Shown here piece by piece: positions 53,475-61,139 of a DNA stretch of 64,000 bases (position 1 is its first letter; each line of letters begins with the position of its first letter). Location of the stretch: the NCBI RefSeq assembly GCF_040250305.1, contig NZ_CP158190.1, forward strand, positions 2,884,001 through 2,948,000, given 5' to 3'. The translations under genes were made by a program, and so were the position numbers. Under the pieces are notes generated by a model. That model did no database searches and was not told the DNA's origin. It saw only the letters and a list, made by a program, of their open reading frames with translations. Source of the stretch: Peribacillus frigoritolerans (GTDB lineage Bacteria > Bacillota > Bacilli > Bacillales > DSM-1321).

Positions 53475-53699
53475 TTCTTTTCCTCCTCCGCTTTCACTTC
53501 AATAATGTATGTAATATGGCCAAAAATAGTGCCCATCATTCTTTAAGTATGCATAAAAGTGAAATTTGGTCTAAGTTTGACTTTTCCCATAGTTAATTAG
53601 TCTACTCTTATTTTAAAAAAATGTCACTTTAGCCTTACTTCATGCATAGGATAGTATATGTGTAAATTTAGGTTGCTTAAATGAGGGACGGGGAAAAAC

Positions 53700-54443
53700 A
53701 TGAAAAAATTAATTGTATTTGTATTGATATTCGCCTTTAGTTTTTTGGGGTTCAGTAATACTTCAGGTGCGGCAGCAAGACAACTGATTATCATCAATAA
53801 AACCAATAATCAGCTTGCCTATTACGAAAATGATAAATTGGTGAGGGTATTTATCGTGGCGACTGGTAAGAAAGCCTCCTACACTCCTGAAGGAAAGTTC
53901 AAGGTAGTGACAAAGATTGTGAATCGTCCCTATTATAAAGGCAACATTAGAGGCGGAGACCCAAAAAACCCTCTAGGTAAAAGATGGCTGGGGATCAATG
54001 CAAGGAATACACCAGGAAATACGTACGCAATACACGGCAATAATGATTCTACAACCATTGGGAAATATATAAGTGCCGGTTGTATTCGTATGTATAACAA
54101 TGATGTTCAATGGCTTTACGATAGGGTGAGAATGAACACTGTAGTCTTGATAGCCAGTTCGAATAAATCATTTGCCAACATAGCTGCAACGAATGGATAT
54201 AAAGTGAGCGGATCTGTGAGCCTACCTGTAAATACCAACTCTACCCTAAAAAAAGGAAGCAGTGGCCCCCAAGTAATTGAACTGCAAAAAAGATTAACTA
54301 AACTTGGATTCAGCACTAAAGGAGTAGATGGGTCATTTGGAAAAAACACAGAAACAGCTGTAAAAAAATTCCAAAGTTCTAAAAAGCTTACTTCTGATGG
54401 GATCGTCGGACCAAAAACGAAAAAAGCGCTTGGACTTAAATAA
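53700..54443 (+). CDS. L,D-transpeptidase with C-terminal peptidoglycan-binding domain
   Basis: 247 residues. A signal peptide spans about residues 1-24 (MKKLIVFVLIFAFSFLGFSN). The YkuD domain has the catalytic signature His112 (IHGNN) and Cys128 (SAGCIRM). A PG_binding_1 domain covers residues 184-247 (SSGPQVIELQKRLTKLGF, DGIVGPKTKKAL). The secreted enzyme makes 3-3 cross-links in peptidoglycan and resembles spore-cortex/wall YkuD-type enzymes. It ends in a clear terminator. Confidence 0.95.
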   Translation: MKKLIVFVLIFAFSFLGFSNTSGAAARQLIIINKTNNQLAYYENDKLVRVFIVATGKKASYTPEGKFKVVTKIVNRPYYKGNIRGGDPKNPLGKRWLGINARNTPGNTYAIHGNNDSTTIGKYISAGCIRMYNNDVQWLYDRVRMNTVVLIASSNKSFANIAATNGYKVSGSVSLPVNTNSTLKKGSSGPQVIELQKRLTKLGFSTKGVDGSFGKNTETAVKKFQSSKKLTSDGIVGPKTKKALGLK

Positions 54444-54454
54444 TTTTCATTGCC

Positions 54455-54483
54455 GATATCCACTTTTAGAGGATATCTTTTTT
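54455..54483 (+). terminator. Intrinsic terminator after L,D-transpeptidase gene
   Basis: GATATCC / GGATATC arms, 9-base loop, TTTTTT tail, 11 bp past the stop. Confidence 0.85.
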
Positions 54484-54623
54484 GTGTTTTAACTTTCCGG
54501 CCTATACATTATTACCCATATCGTCTTTAATTTTCCACCATCAGTTATTGACTTTATGTTATAATTTATACATCAACAGCTAATCATAATCGCACTGTCA
54601 TTACATACAAGGAGGTAATACAA

Positions 54624-54725
54624 ATGTACGATGAAATTCTCGTAAATTCCATTAAAGCAATTTTTGTTATTGGCACCATCTCGATGTTCGTGATATTAGG
54701 ATTCGTAAAAGGACGACGGTTTTAA
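54624..54725 (+). CDS. Very small membrane protein (33 aa)
   Basis: ATG 54624 follows a strong AAGGAGG box by 7 bp. The protein is MYDEILVNSIKAIFVIGTIS then MFVILGFVKGRRF. That is one hydrophobic helix (about residues 9-28) with an acidic N-terminus and a basic GRRF tail, so N-out/C-in topology is predicted. It has its own terminator at 54758. I do not recognise a family. It is too short for usual gene callers. Confidence 0.7.
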   Translation: MYDEILVNSIKAIFVIGTISMFVILGFVKGRRF

Positions 54726-54757
54726 CTTTATCCAATTCTTTAAAATATCCTCACTTG

Positions 54758-54794
54758 CCTGATTACTTGTATTTTTTTCATACCGGTAATCAGG
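54758..54794 (+). terminator. Terminator after the 33-aa gene
   Basis: Perfect 9-bp arms (CCTGATTAC / GTAATCAGG) with a 19-base loop and a TTATTTT tail on the plus strand. Confidence 0.7.
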
Positions 54795-54811
54795 TTATTT
54801 TCAGTCAGAAA

Positions 54812-54838
54812 AAAAGCATATCCTCTCTGGGCATGCTT
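54812..54838 (-). terminator. Terminator after the 40-aa gene
   Basis: GCATGCCC and GGATATGC pair around AGAGA (one G-U and one mismatch), followed on the minus strand by TTTTTTTC, five bases past the stop codon. Confidence 0.7.
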
Positions 54839-54842
54839 TTCC

Positions 54843-54965
54843 TTACCAATTATCCGTTTTATCTAAAAGTTGATCGATGTCAAATGTATCAAGATGGAAT
54901 GGAACTGACTCTTCTGCAATCGCTTCAGTGGCTAACAATAATTGGTCGATATCGATAATGGCCAA
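54843..54965 (-). CDS. Very small acidic protein (40 aa)
   Basis: TTG 54965 follows AGGGAGAGG. The translation is MAIIDIDQLLLATEAIAEES then VPFHLDTFDIDQLLDKTDNW. It contains two D(I)DQLL motifs (residues 6-10 and 29-33), is strongly acidic and has no membrane segment. A terminator lies immediately downstream. No family is recognised. The paired (D)IDQLL motifs suggest a short linear binding motif or an internal duplication. Confidence 0.65.
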   Translation of the reverse strand: MAIIDIDQLLLATEAIAEESVPFHLDTFDIDQLLDKTDNW

Positions 54966-55074
54966 AACAGTCCTCTCCCTTTTTTAATGGTTTTACCCTC
55001 ATTTTTAATACACTAAACAATTCGTTCAAAAGATATATTATTAGAGGGTATCCTTTAAATTTTACATTTGACAA

Positions 55075-55497
55075 TTATTTTAGATGCAGAGAATCCTTTT
55101 CAGATCCTTCCGGAGAAAGCGTATGTATCAATTTAACCAGCTTATAAAAGGTCCCGCTGCATATTGTTACCTCGGGAAGATTATGAAATATTGATTTTTT
55201 ATTAATATGATAATTGTCTTTCTCAGGTGAATACACAATAATTTTCTTATTTAAAGACAAAGCATATCCAAGCTCATATAGATTACCTTTTCCTGCTGTT
55301 AGGAAGATCAGCATGAAATCGGCTTCCTCAATCCCCTTTTTCTCATATTCTCCAATGCCGTCCGTTATTTGGTTTTTCTCATCATTCGTAATTAAATTCA
55401 AGTCATTCACACATGTAAACCCTTTTGAAGTCAATTTCTTGATCAATGATTTGACTTGCTTTAAATTTTTTTCATCTGATGCTATATAATATTTCAC
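55075..55497 (-). CDS. Nucleoside 2-deoxyribosyltransferase-like protein
   Basis: 140 residues. It opens MKYYIASDEKNLKQVKSLIK. The core is EADFMLIFLTAGKGNLYELG then YALSLNKKIIVY at about residues 58-90, the pattern of the nucleoside deoxyribosyltransferase/TIR-like fold with the catalytic-type Glu in LYELGYA. Family members cleave N-glycosidic bonds of nucleosides or related nucleotides. The degree of divergence leaves the activity open. It stands alone, with an RBS-like GGAGGTG before ATG 55497. Confidence 0.65.
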   Translation of the reverse strand: MKYYIASDEKNLKQVKSLIKKLTSKGFTCVNDLNLITNDEKNQITDGIGEYEKKGIEEADFMLIFLTAGKGNLYELGYALSLNKKIIVYSPEKDNYHINKKSIFHNLPEVTICSGTFYKLVKLIHTLSPEGSEKDSLHLK

Positions 55498-55633
55498 ACA
55501 TACACCTCCAAAAAATATAACTATTGATACTTTTTACCTACGTTACCTATACTATACATATTCGTTATAAAGAACGCAATATCCTTTCCCAAAAATTAAA
55601 AAATAATTAATTGGAAATTTTAAGCGAAATAAA

Positions 55634-55666
55634 AAACCATCATTCCTTTACAGGTCATGATGGTTT
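55634..55666 (-). terminator. Orphan terminator next to element C
   Basis: Perfect 10-bp arms (AAACCATCAT / ATGATGGTTT), with a TTTTTTATTTCG tail on the minus strand. No minus-strand gene ends here now. Confidence 0.7.
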
Positions 55667-55926
55667 CAGACTGTAGACATACTCAATGAAAATCGAGTTT
55701 GCCTGTTTTTTTAGGGGTTTGTACAATTAGACTGTTAATTTCCTCTCCAGGCACTCGCTTTCCGCGGGCTCCCCAGGACTCGTTTTTCCCGCAGGAGTCT
55801 CGCACACCCGCTCCAATCAACTTTGTTTAACTTTTAGATAGAACCCTTTTTTCCAAAAGTCTTCATTGTTTTAAATAGAATGATTAAAACTTGAGGTGAT
55901 GATGGTGCTTTCTCCTGGATAAATAC
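55667..55926 (+). mobile_element. MITE-like element C (IS1182-like left half)
   Basis: Left end CAGACTGTAGACATACTC with an ATGAAAATCGAGTTTGCC hairpin, and the GC-rich block bounded by GTTAATT (55734) and AATCAAC (55821). An AT-rich stretch and AGGTGATGATGGTGCTTTCT follow, as at the transposase start of element B. No right end is visible. The sequence to 56110 is non-coding and unassigned. Confidence 0.65.
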
Positions 55927-56110
55927 TTGGGCGTCCTACTCTGAAAACATATCTTTCACCAAATCATAAATGAAAGTGAAGTCGATCCGGGGTATTTTAT
56001 ACAGGGAATCAAGATCACCGTCGAGTTCTCATTACTACAAAAAATAATACTATGTACGTATTGACATTCCGAGTTACAAAATTTCCATAGAATTTCAAGA
56101 AATACAAAAT

Positions 56111-56142
56111 AAAAACCTTGTCCTTTAACCGGCAAGGTTTTT
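56111..56142. terminator. Terminator after the HicB-like gene
   Basis: Perfect 10-bp arms (AAAAACCTTG / CAAGGTTTTT), 12-base loop and T/A runs on both strands. Confidence 0.85.
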
Positions 56143-56462
56143 TATTTTTCATATGTGATATTTTCTATTTCAATCCTGAAGGGTGCAGCCTCACAAATAT
56201 TGATTCCCCTATCCAGATTTACCTTTTCCATTTCACTTGCATCCGGAATTGTTTTTTTATCGTGAATAAAATGTTCGACCATGGATTCCAGCAATTCTTG
56301 AGCACAAGCTAAGGCATCTACCCGATTCCTACCGCTAACGGAAGAAATAATTCCTTCTCGCCTAAAATCCGGGAAACAAACCTGAACGGAAAAAGAGTCG
56401 ATAATTAACGGGTGTTTTTCATAATAGAATACGGCTGGGTACTCAAAGATTTGAATGGTCAA
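56142..56462 (-). CDS. HicB-like antitoxin family protein (solitary)
   Basis: 106 residues. The HicB partial RNase-H-like fold is suggested by YPAVFYYEKH, SFSVQVCFPDF and the Gly-Asn-x-x-x-Ala-Leu-x-x-Ala-x-Glu-x-Leu helix (GRNRVDALACAQELLE), followed by KKTIPDAS. HicB proteins neutralise the HicA mRNA interferase, but no HicA (about 60 aa, double-stranded RNA-binding fold) is found on either side. It may be an orphan antitoxin or a repurposed regulator. Confidence 0.65.
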   Translation of the reverse strand: MTIQIFEYPAVFYYEKHPLIIDSFSVQVCFPDFRREGIISSVSGRNRVDALACAQELLESMVEHFIHDKKTIPDASEMEKVNLDRGINICEAAPFRIEIENITYEK

Positions 56463-56573
56463 AATATCATCCCTTCATACAAAATTTAGGCTTTTATATT
56501 AATTATAACATGAATTTCCATTTTATATAGGTTTAATTTACTTTTCTTTGTTTTGTCAAGTTAATTTTAGCAC

Positions 56574-56855
56574 TCAATAGGTTGTTATGTCCGTATTTAC
56601 TGTGAAATAAAAAAACACCAGGAAAATCAGAATCACGAGAACATTCAAGATTATACCTACAATGCTGCACACTTTTCCGGCTGTCACCAATCCATCTCCA
56701 GATTCACCAGTAAGCTTAATTTCTTGTTTACTCTTCGATGCAAATATTAAACCGAGAATACCTAATATGATGCCTACGAATGGAATAAACAGGGATAATA
56801 CCCCCATGATCAATGATACAATTGCTTTGCTATTGCTTCTTTTAATTTCCGACAT
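56574..56855 (-). CDS. DUF4190 domain membrane protein
   Basis: 93 residues from ATG 56855 (MSEIKRSNSKAIVSLIMGVL), 5 bp after AAGGTGG; the frame upstream to 57071 lacks a box. The DUF4190 pattern is SLIMGVLSLFIPFVGIILGI, LGLIFASKSKQEI and GLVTAGKVCSIVGIILNVLV. It has three hydrophobic helices in all. The function is unknown. Related proteins are common single-gene units in Bacillaceae. Confidence 0.8.
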   Translation of the reverse strand: MSEIKRSNSKAIVSLIMGVLSLFIPFVGIILGILGLIFASKSKQEIKLTGESGDGLVTAGKVCSIVGIILNVLVILIFLVFFYFTVNTDITTY

Positions 56856-57055
56856 GCATTCCACCTTCTTTCTTCCATTATATATACGGTTATTAAAAGC
56901 AAAAGATTCATTTTTTGTGTACTCATTCATCACTAATATTCCAGTTGATTCCAGAAGTCCGCTCCCTTTCCGCCGACTGTATGGATCATGGAGTATAATC
57001 GAGTCTTCTTTTAAAACAAGGTTGAGGGTGAGACACTTCCGAACCTCGTAGACAA

Positions 57056-57089
57056 GTAAAAAACGACTCATTTCTGAGCCGTTTTTTTA
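57056..57089 (-). terminator. Terminator of the glnQHMP operon
   Basis: 10-bp arms AAACGACTCA and TGAGCCGTTT (one A-C mismatch), extended by A/T runs, overlapping the glnP stop region. Confidence 0.75.
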
Positions 57090-57737
57090 GGTTCGTTTCA
57101 ATTCAAGTCTCTGGGCTACCAAAGAAAGACTATAATTCACAATGAAGTACATGAGAGCCACCAGGATCAAAATCGGTATTAAATACTTTTGACTTTGTCC
57201 ATATATGATTTGACCATGATGGGTCAGCTCCGGCAAAGAGATGACAACAGCTAAAGAGGTATCCTTTAATAAAGAAATGAATTGGCTGACAATGGGAGGA
57301 ACCATACGGCGCAGCGCTTGGGGCAGAATAATATGTATCAATGCCTGTGTATAGCTCAATCCTGATGAACGGGCAGCTTCCATTTGGCCTTTATCAATGG
57401 ATTTTAGCCCACTTCGAATGACTTCAGAAAGCATGGCTGACTCAAAAATTGTCAAGGCAACTATGGCTGCTGGAATGATTTCCAGTTTAATCCGTATCTC
57501 CGGCAAAGCAAAATAGGTAAAAAATATTATTAATAACAGAGGCAAATTACGAACCGTTTCTACAATCAGAGCTAATATTTGTGATAACACCGGCACTTTT
57601 GCGTATCGGATTATACCTACAAGGCCGCCAATAATGAAACTTAGAATAATGGATATAAAAGCTACCTGGAGCGTTACCCAAAATCCTTCTAATAAAAACT
57701 TAAGATTATCTGGTGTATAGGCACCTGCAAAATCCAT
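57087..57737 (-). CDS. glnP: Amino acid ABC transporter permease (second)
   Basis: 216 residues with about five hydrophobic helices. The HisMQ-type domain has ETVRNLPLLLIIFFTYFALP and the EAA loop EAARSSGLSYTQALIHIILP, the contact site for the ATPase. It pairs with the upstream permease to form the membrane channel. Gene order ATPase, binding protein, permease, permease matches glnQHMP. Glutamine is the likely substrate by synteny, but glutamate or another polar amino acid cannot be excluded. RBS GGAGGT. Confidence 0.9.
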   Translation of the reverse strand: MDFAGAYTPDNLKFLLEGFWVTLQVAFISIILSFIIGGLVGIIRYAKVPVLSQILALIVETVRNLPLLLIIFFTYFALPEIRIKLEIIPAAIVALTIFESAMLSEVIRSGLKSIDKGQMEAARSSGLSYTQALIHIILPQALRRMVPPIVSQFISLLKDTSLAVVISLPELTHHGQIIYGQSQKYLIPILILVALMYFIVNYSLSLVAQRLELKRT

Positions 57738-57751
57738 ATCTTATACCTCCC

Positions 57752-58390
57752 TCAATTACTCTTAGCCAGACGTTTTTCCAAATAACCAACGCCAAAACTT
57801 AAAGGAATGGTAAGAATTAAGTAAAACGCTGCAACGAAAATGTACACATCAAACACGACAAATGTCCTTGAAGAAATCAAATCCCCGTGGTACATAAGAT
57901 CGAGTCCTGCAACAACGGCTAAAATGGAAGAATTCTTTACTAGATTGATAAATTGGTTTCCTAAAGGAGGAATGACTATTTTAACGGCCTGCGGCAGAAT
58001 GACGAACCTCATTGCCTGTCCATATGTCAGGCCTGAAGAACGGGCAGCTTCCATTTGACCCTTTGGCACAGAAAGTATACCTGCTCGAATTGCCTCAGCT
58101 ATGAAAGATGATGTGTAAATGGTCAAGGCTAATGTCCCGGCGTATAGACCGCTTAGTTTAAGACCGAGAAAGAAGAAAAAGGTAATGATCAATAACGGTA
58201 TGTTCCGAATGAACTCGACATAGGCGGTACCCAGCCAGTTTAGTAGCTTTATTGGCGCAATCCGCATGATGGCAATTAGCACACCAAGAATCAAACTCGC
58301 TATCAACGCGACCAAGCTCGACATGATCGTATTTTTAAAGCCTAATAAATACATATCCAGATTCTCTGTTAAAATGGAGAAATCAAGCAC
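57752..58390 (-). CDS. glnM: Amino acid ABC transporter permease (first)
   Basis: 212 residues from GTG 58390 (MLDFSILTENLDMYLLGFKN), 8 bp after AAGGAG; an ATG nine bases earlier is only 3 bp from the box. The HisMQ-type pattern is EFIRNIPLLIITFFFFLGLK, and the EAA loop EAARSSGLTYGQAMRFVILP is almost identical to that of the partner permease. The final helix ends LEKRLAKSN. Its start is preceded by an intercistronic hairpin, and a 14-bp gap separates it from glnP. Confidence 0.9.
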   Translation of the reverse strand: MLDFSILTENLDMYLLGFKNTIMSSLVALIASLILGVLIAIMRIAPIKLLNWLGTAYVEFIRNIPLLIITFFFFLGLKLSGLYAGTLALTIYTSSFIAEAIRAGILSVPKGQMEAARSSGLTYGQAMRFVILPQAVKIVIPPLGNQFINLVKNSSILAVVAGLDLMYHGDLISSRTFVVFDVYIFVAAFYLILTIPLSFGVGYLEKRLAKSN

Positions 58391-58413
58391 GGCATACACT
58401 CCTTTAACTAGTA

Positions 58414-58436
58414 AGGATGAGCAAAGCGCTCATCCT
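58414..58436 (-). promoter_or_regulatory. Intercistronic hairpin between glnH and glnM
   Basis: Perfect 9-bp arms (AGGATGAGC / GCTCATCCT) with a 5-base loop and no T-tract. Its position after the binding-protein gene fits an mRNA-stabilising or processing hairpin that raises binding-protein expression over permease (inference). Confidence 0.6.
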
Positions 58437-58495
58437 CACAGACAAATGTTCAAATGTTATTTTAGGTCAGCTTTCCTTATCAATTGCTAAAATGT

Positions 58496-59323
58496 TTAAT
58501 GTTTAATCCATTTATCATGGATTTCATCGTACTTGCCTGAATCTTTAAGTGACTTAAGGGCTTTATTCAACTCTTCAACAAATTCGGCATTTCCTTTTTT
58601 CACGGCAATTCCATAAGGTTCTTCCGTAAATGTACCGCCAACAAGCTCATAACTTGGATCTTCATCTGCCATTCCATAAAGGATGGAATCATCCGTGGTC
58701 AATGCATCTCCTTGTCCGGATTTAAGTGCAGCGAACGCTTCGGAATAGTTTTCAAATTCAAGCACTTGTGCCTCAGGAGCTTTTTCACGGATATTTATGG
58801 AAGAAGTAGAGCCCTTGACAGCCAATACCTTTTTACCTTTTAAACTATCAATACCCTTGATATCGCTGCCCTTTTTGACTAACAAAGATTGTCCGGCGTC
58901 GAAATAAACATCAGTGAAGTCTACTTCTTTTTTACGATCTTCCGTGATTGTCATGGTCGCTACAATCGCATCAATATCACCATTATTCAATAATGCCATC
59001 CTGGTTTTAGATGTCACTTCTTTAAATTCAACTTTATTCTCATCACCAAGGATTTCTGCTGCAAGAGCTTTGGCAATATCGATATCAAAGCCTTCAACCT
59101 CTCCTGTACTAGGATTCTTCAATCCGAATAGCCTTGTATCATTTTTCACCCCAAAAACGATCTTATCCTTTTCCTTCACTTGTGCGAGAACATCTTTTTC
59201 TTTGTCTTTGCCTCCACCCTCTTCAGCTTTGTCTGAATCGTTCCCCCCGCCGCATCCAGCTAATAAAATGACAGCCAGTAAGGATAGCAAAGATAATTTT
59301 AACCATTTCTTTTTCTTCAACAT
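58496..59323 (-). CDS. glnH: Amino acid ABC transporter substrate-binding lipoprotein
   Basis: 275 residues from ATG 59323, 8 bp after AGGGG. The lipoprotein signal MLKKKKWLKLSLLSLLAVIL ends in LAGC with the modified Cys24, followed by a Gly/Asp/Glu linker. The type II periplasmic fold shows FGVKNDTRLFG, VEGFDIDIAKALAAEILG, RMALLNNGDIDAIVATMTIT and the KKVLAVKGSTSSINI hinge. It delivers a polar amino acid, likely glutamine or glutamate, to GlnMP. It lies 19 bp behind glnQ. Confidence 0.92.
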   Translation of the reverse strand: MLKKKKWLKLSLLSLLAVILLAGCGGGNDSDKAEEGGGKDKEKDVLAQVKEKDKIVFGVKNDTRLFGLKNPSTGEVEGFDIDIAKALAAEILGDENKVEFKEVTSKTRMALLNNGDIDAIVATMTITEDRKKEVDFTDVYFDAGQSLLVKKGSDIKGIDSLKGKKVLAVKGSTSSINIREKAPEAQVLEFENYSEAFAALKSGQGDALTTDDSILYGMADEDPSYELVGGTFTEEPYGIAVKKGNAEFVEELNKALKSLKDSGKYDEIHDKWIKH

Positions 59324-59342
59324 GTAATTCACCCCTGTTTTT

Positions 59343-60071
59343 TTAATGATTTAATATACGGCTAAGGAATAAACGAGCCCTCTCTTCACGAGGATTGGCG
59401 TAAAACTCAGCCGGTGATGCCTCTTCTAAAACCCTGCCTTCGTCCATGAATACAATTCGATCCGCTACTTCACGGGCAAATCCCATTTCGTGCGTGACCA
59501 CGACCATCGTCATTCCTTCATGGGCAAGTGCTTTCATTACATCCAGTACCTCGCCAATCATTTCTGGATCCAAGGCTGAGGTAGGTTCATCAAATAGCAT
59601 GATTTCGGGGCCCATTGCCAAACCTCTGGCAATCGCTACCCGTTGCTGCTGTCCACCTGAAAGCTGAGAAGGAAATGAATTCGCTTTATCTCCAATCCCC
59701 ACTTTGTCCAGATACTTCAGTGCAATCTTTTTCGCTTCCTCTTCAGATTGTCCTAGAACCTTCCTGGGAGCAAGCATGATATTCTCGAGCACTGTTTTAT
59801 GGGGATACAAGTGAAAATGCTGGAAAACCATACCGATATTCCGACGAAGTTTGTTTATGTCCGTTTTTTTATCCGCTACATTTAGACCATTTATGGAAAG
59901 GGAACCTTGCGAAATGGTCTCTAGACGATTAATGCATCGAAGCAGTGTACTTTTCCCTGAACCGGAAGGACCGATGACCACTACCACCTCCCCCTTCTTA
60001 ATTGTAAGATTAATTTCTTTCAATACATGGAAATCACCATAATACTTATTCACTCGGTCAAAAACTATCAT
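59343..60071 (-). CDS. glnQ: Amino acid ABC transporter ATP-binding protein
   Basis: 242 residues from ATG 60071 ([12 protein letters not shown]), 6 bp after AGGGGG; an upstream in-frame start overlaps that box. Walker [10 protein letters not shown] at about 31-39, Q-loop [13 protein letters not shown], signature LSGGQQQR, Walker [13 protein letters not shown] and the H-loop VVTHEM are complete. It energises the GlnHMP importer. It is the first gene of the operon. The 422-bp upstream gap holds its promoter, which I could not place. Confidence 0.94.
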   Translation of the reverse strand: MIVFDRVNKYYGDFHVLKEINLTIKKGEVVVVIGPSGSGKSTLLRCINRLETISQGSLSINGLNVADKKTDINKLRRNIGMVFQHFHLYPHKTVLENIMLAPRKVLGQSEEEAKKIALKYLDKVGIGDKANSFPSQLSGGQQQRVAIARGLAMGPEIMLFDEPTSALDPEMIGEVLDVMKALAHEGMTMVVVTHEMGFAREVADRIVFMDEGRVLEEASPAEFYANPREERARLFLSRILNH

Positions 60072-60465
60072 AATTAGCCCCCTGCCCAAAACTGAAAATT
60101 TATAATAATCAGAATTCTAAAAGCGTAATATAGCACTCTCTTAACTCGAAACAAATCTTATGTATAATCCTTTCTTCAAATATTATTTCCCAATATTTCA
60201 TAATTCAAAGTGAATAGTCCATTTTTATTGTTATTTTAAACTAGTAATTTAAATAATATATTCAATATTCACATTTTTTATTATATATAATATTTCTTAA
60301 AATTACCATATAAACTTTAAATTGTTAAAAACGATATTATATTTCATGATATTATTGCTATATTTCATAAAACTGATAAATTTAAACTGATATCCTATTA
60401 AAAAATTCCCTCTTTTTGTAAAAAAATATTTATTTCCCGAGGGCTTAATCAGCTCTTAAAAATAC
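60072..60465. other. AT-rich intergenic region upstream of glnQ
   Basis: No supported gene. About 200 bp (60230-60420) is extremely AT-rich, with a loose direct repeat (GATATTATATTTCAT near 60333, then GATATTATTGCTATATTTCAT). TATAAT-like and TATATT-like hexamers lie at about 60130-60170 on the minus strand, but no complete promoter is convincing. Confidence 0.5.
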
Positions 60466-60491
60466 AAAAAGACAGCAATCGCTGTCTTTTT
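60466..60491 (-). terminator. Terminator after the 136-aa acidic protein gene
   Basis: Perfect 11-bp arms (AAAAAGACAGC / GCTGTCTTTTT) with a 4-base loop, 3 bp past the stop. Confidence 0.88.
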
Positions 60492-60493
60492 CA

Positions 60494-60904
60494 TCATTCC
60501 TTTATCGCGTCTTCAAATGGCGCTGAATATAAACCCCTCGGCGCCAGCATATCCGTATCAGATTCACGGATTTCCCCGCCGTGAGTATATGGACCTGCTG
60601 GAAAAAAATCAAACAAATCACTTTCCTTATGTATGATCAAGAAATAATCGTATAAATCATCCATAAGTTCCTGATGTTCATCTATGTTCATGATTTCACC
60701 ACATTCATCAATTTCAAAGTTTTCATTTATCGCATCCTGAAGTTCCTCATTATTTGAATACGCGATATAAAAATCGACATCACCGCACTCCATACATAGC
60801 AAGAGTTTTTCTTCTAGTGACTCTTCATAGGTTTTCAGAACGATTCCCTTTAAAATGGTATCAATCTTTCCAGTATTAGTCAGTTCAATTTTAGTCTGGA
60901 ACAT
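60494..60904 (-). CDS. Acidic hypothetical protein
   Basis: 136 residues from ATG 60904 (MFQTKIELTNTGKIDTILKG), just after GGAGGGG; the longer frame to 60958 covers the box. It is very acidic, with ECGDVDFYIAYSNNEELQDA, DECGEIMNIDEHQELMDDLY and FFPAGPYTHGGEIRESDTDM. Two Cys (LLCMECGDVD) could bind metal. No membrane segment and no recognised family. Single gene with its own terminator. Confidence 0.7.
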   Translation of the reverse strand: MFQTKIELTNTGKIDTILKGIVLKTYEESLEEKLLLCMECGDVDFYIAYSNNEELQDAINENFEIDECGEIMNIDEHQELMDDLYDYFLIIHKESDLFDFFPAGPYTHGGEIRESDTDMLAPRGLYSAPFEDAIKE

Positions 60905-61139
60905 AAAACCCCTCCAATCAAATACAGGCATTAAAAAAGTAAACGCCATGTTTAACAAGCTTGCCCTTTAAATTTAAATGAAAATTTTTGGACACCTAAA
61001 TCCAGTCGCCAAGTCCGTTCACTAACCGCGAGTTCAAGGGTTATTCATATAATCTTTCCGGATCCCACTTTTAATTAGGCAGGATTCCTCCGCTTCTTGT
61101 ATATAATAAGTTTGCCCACATAATTAGAATGATAATCTC

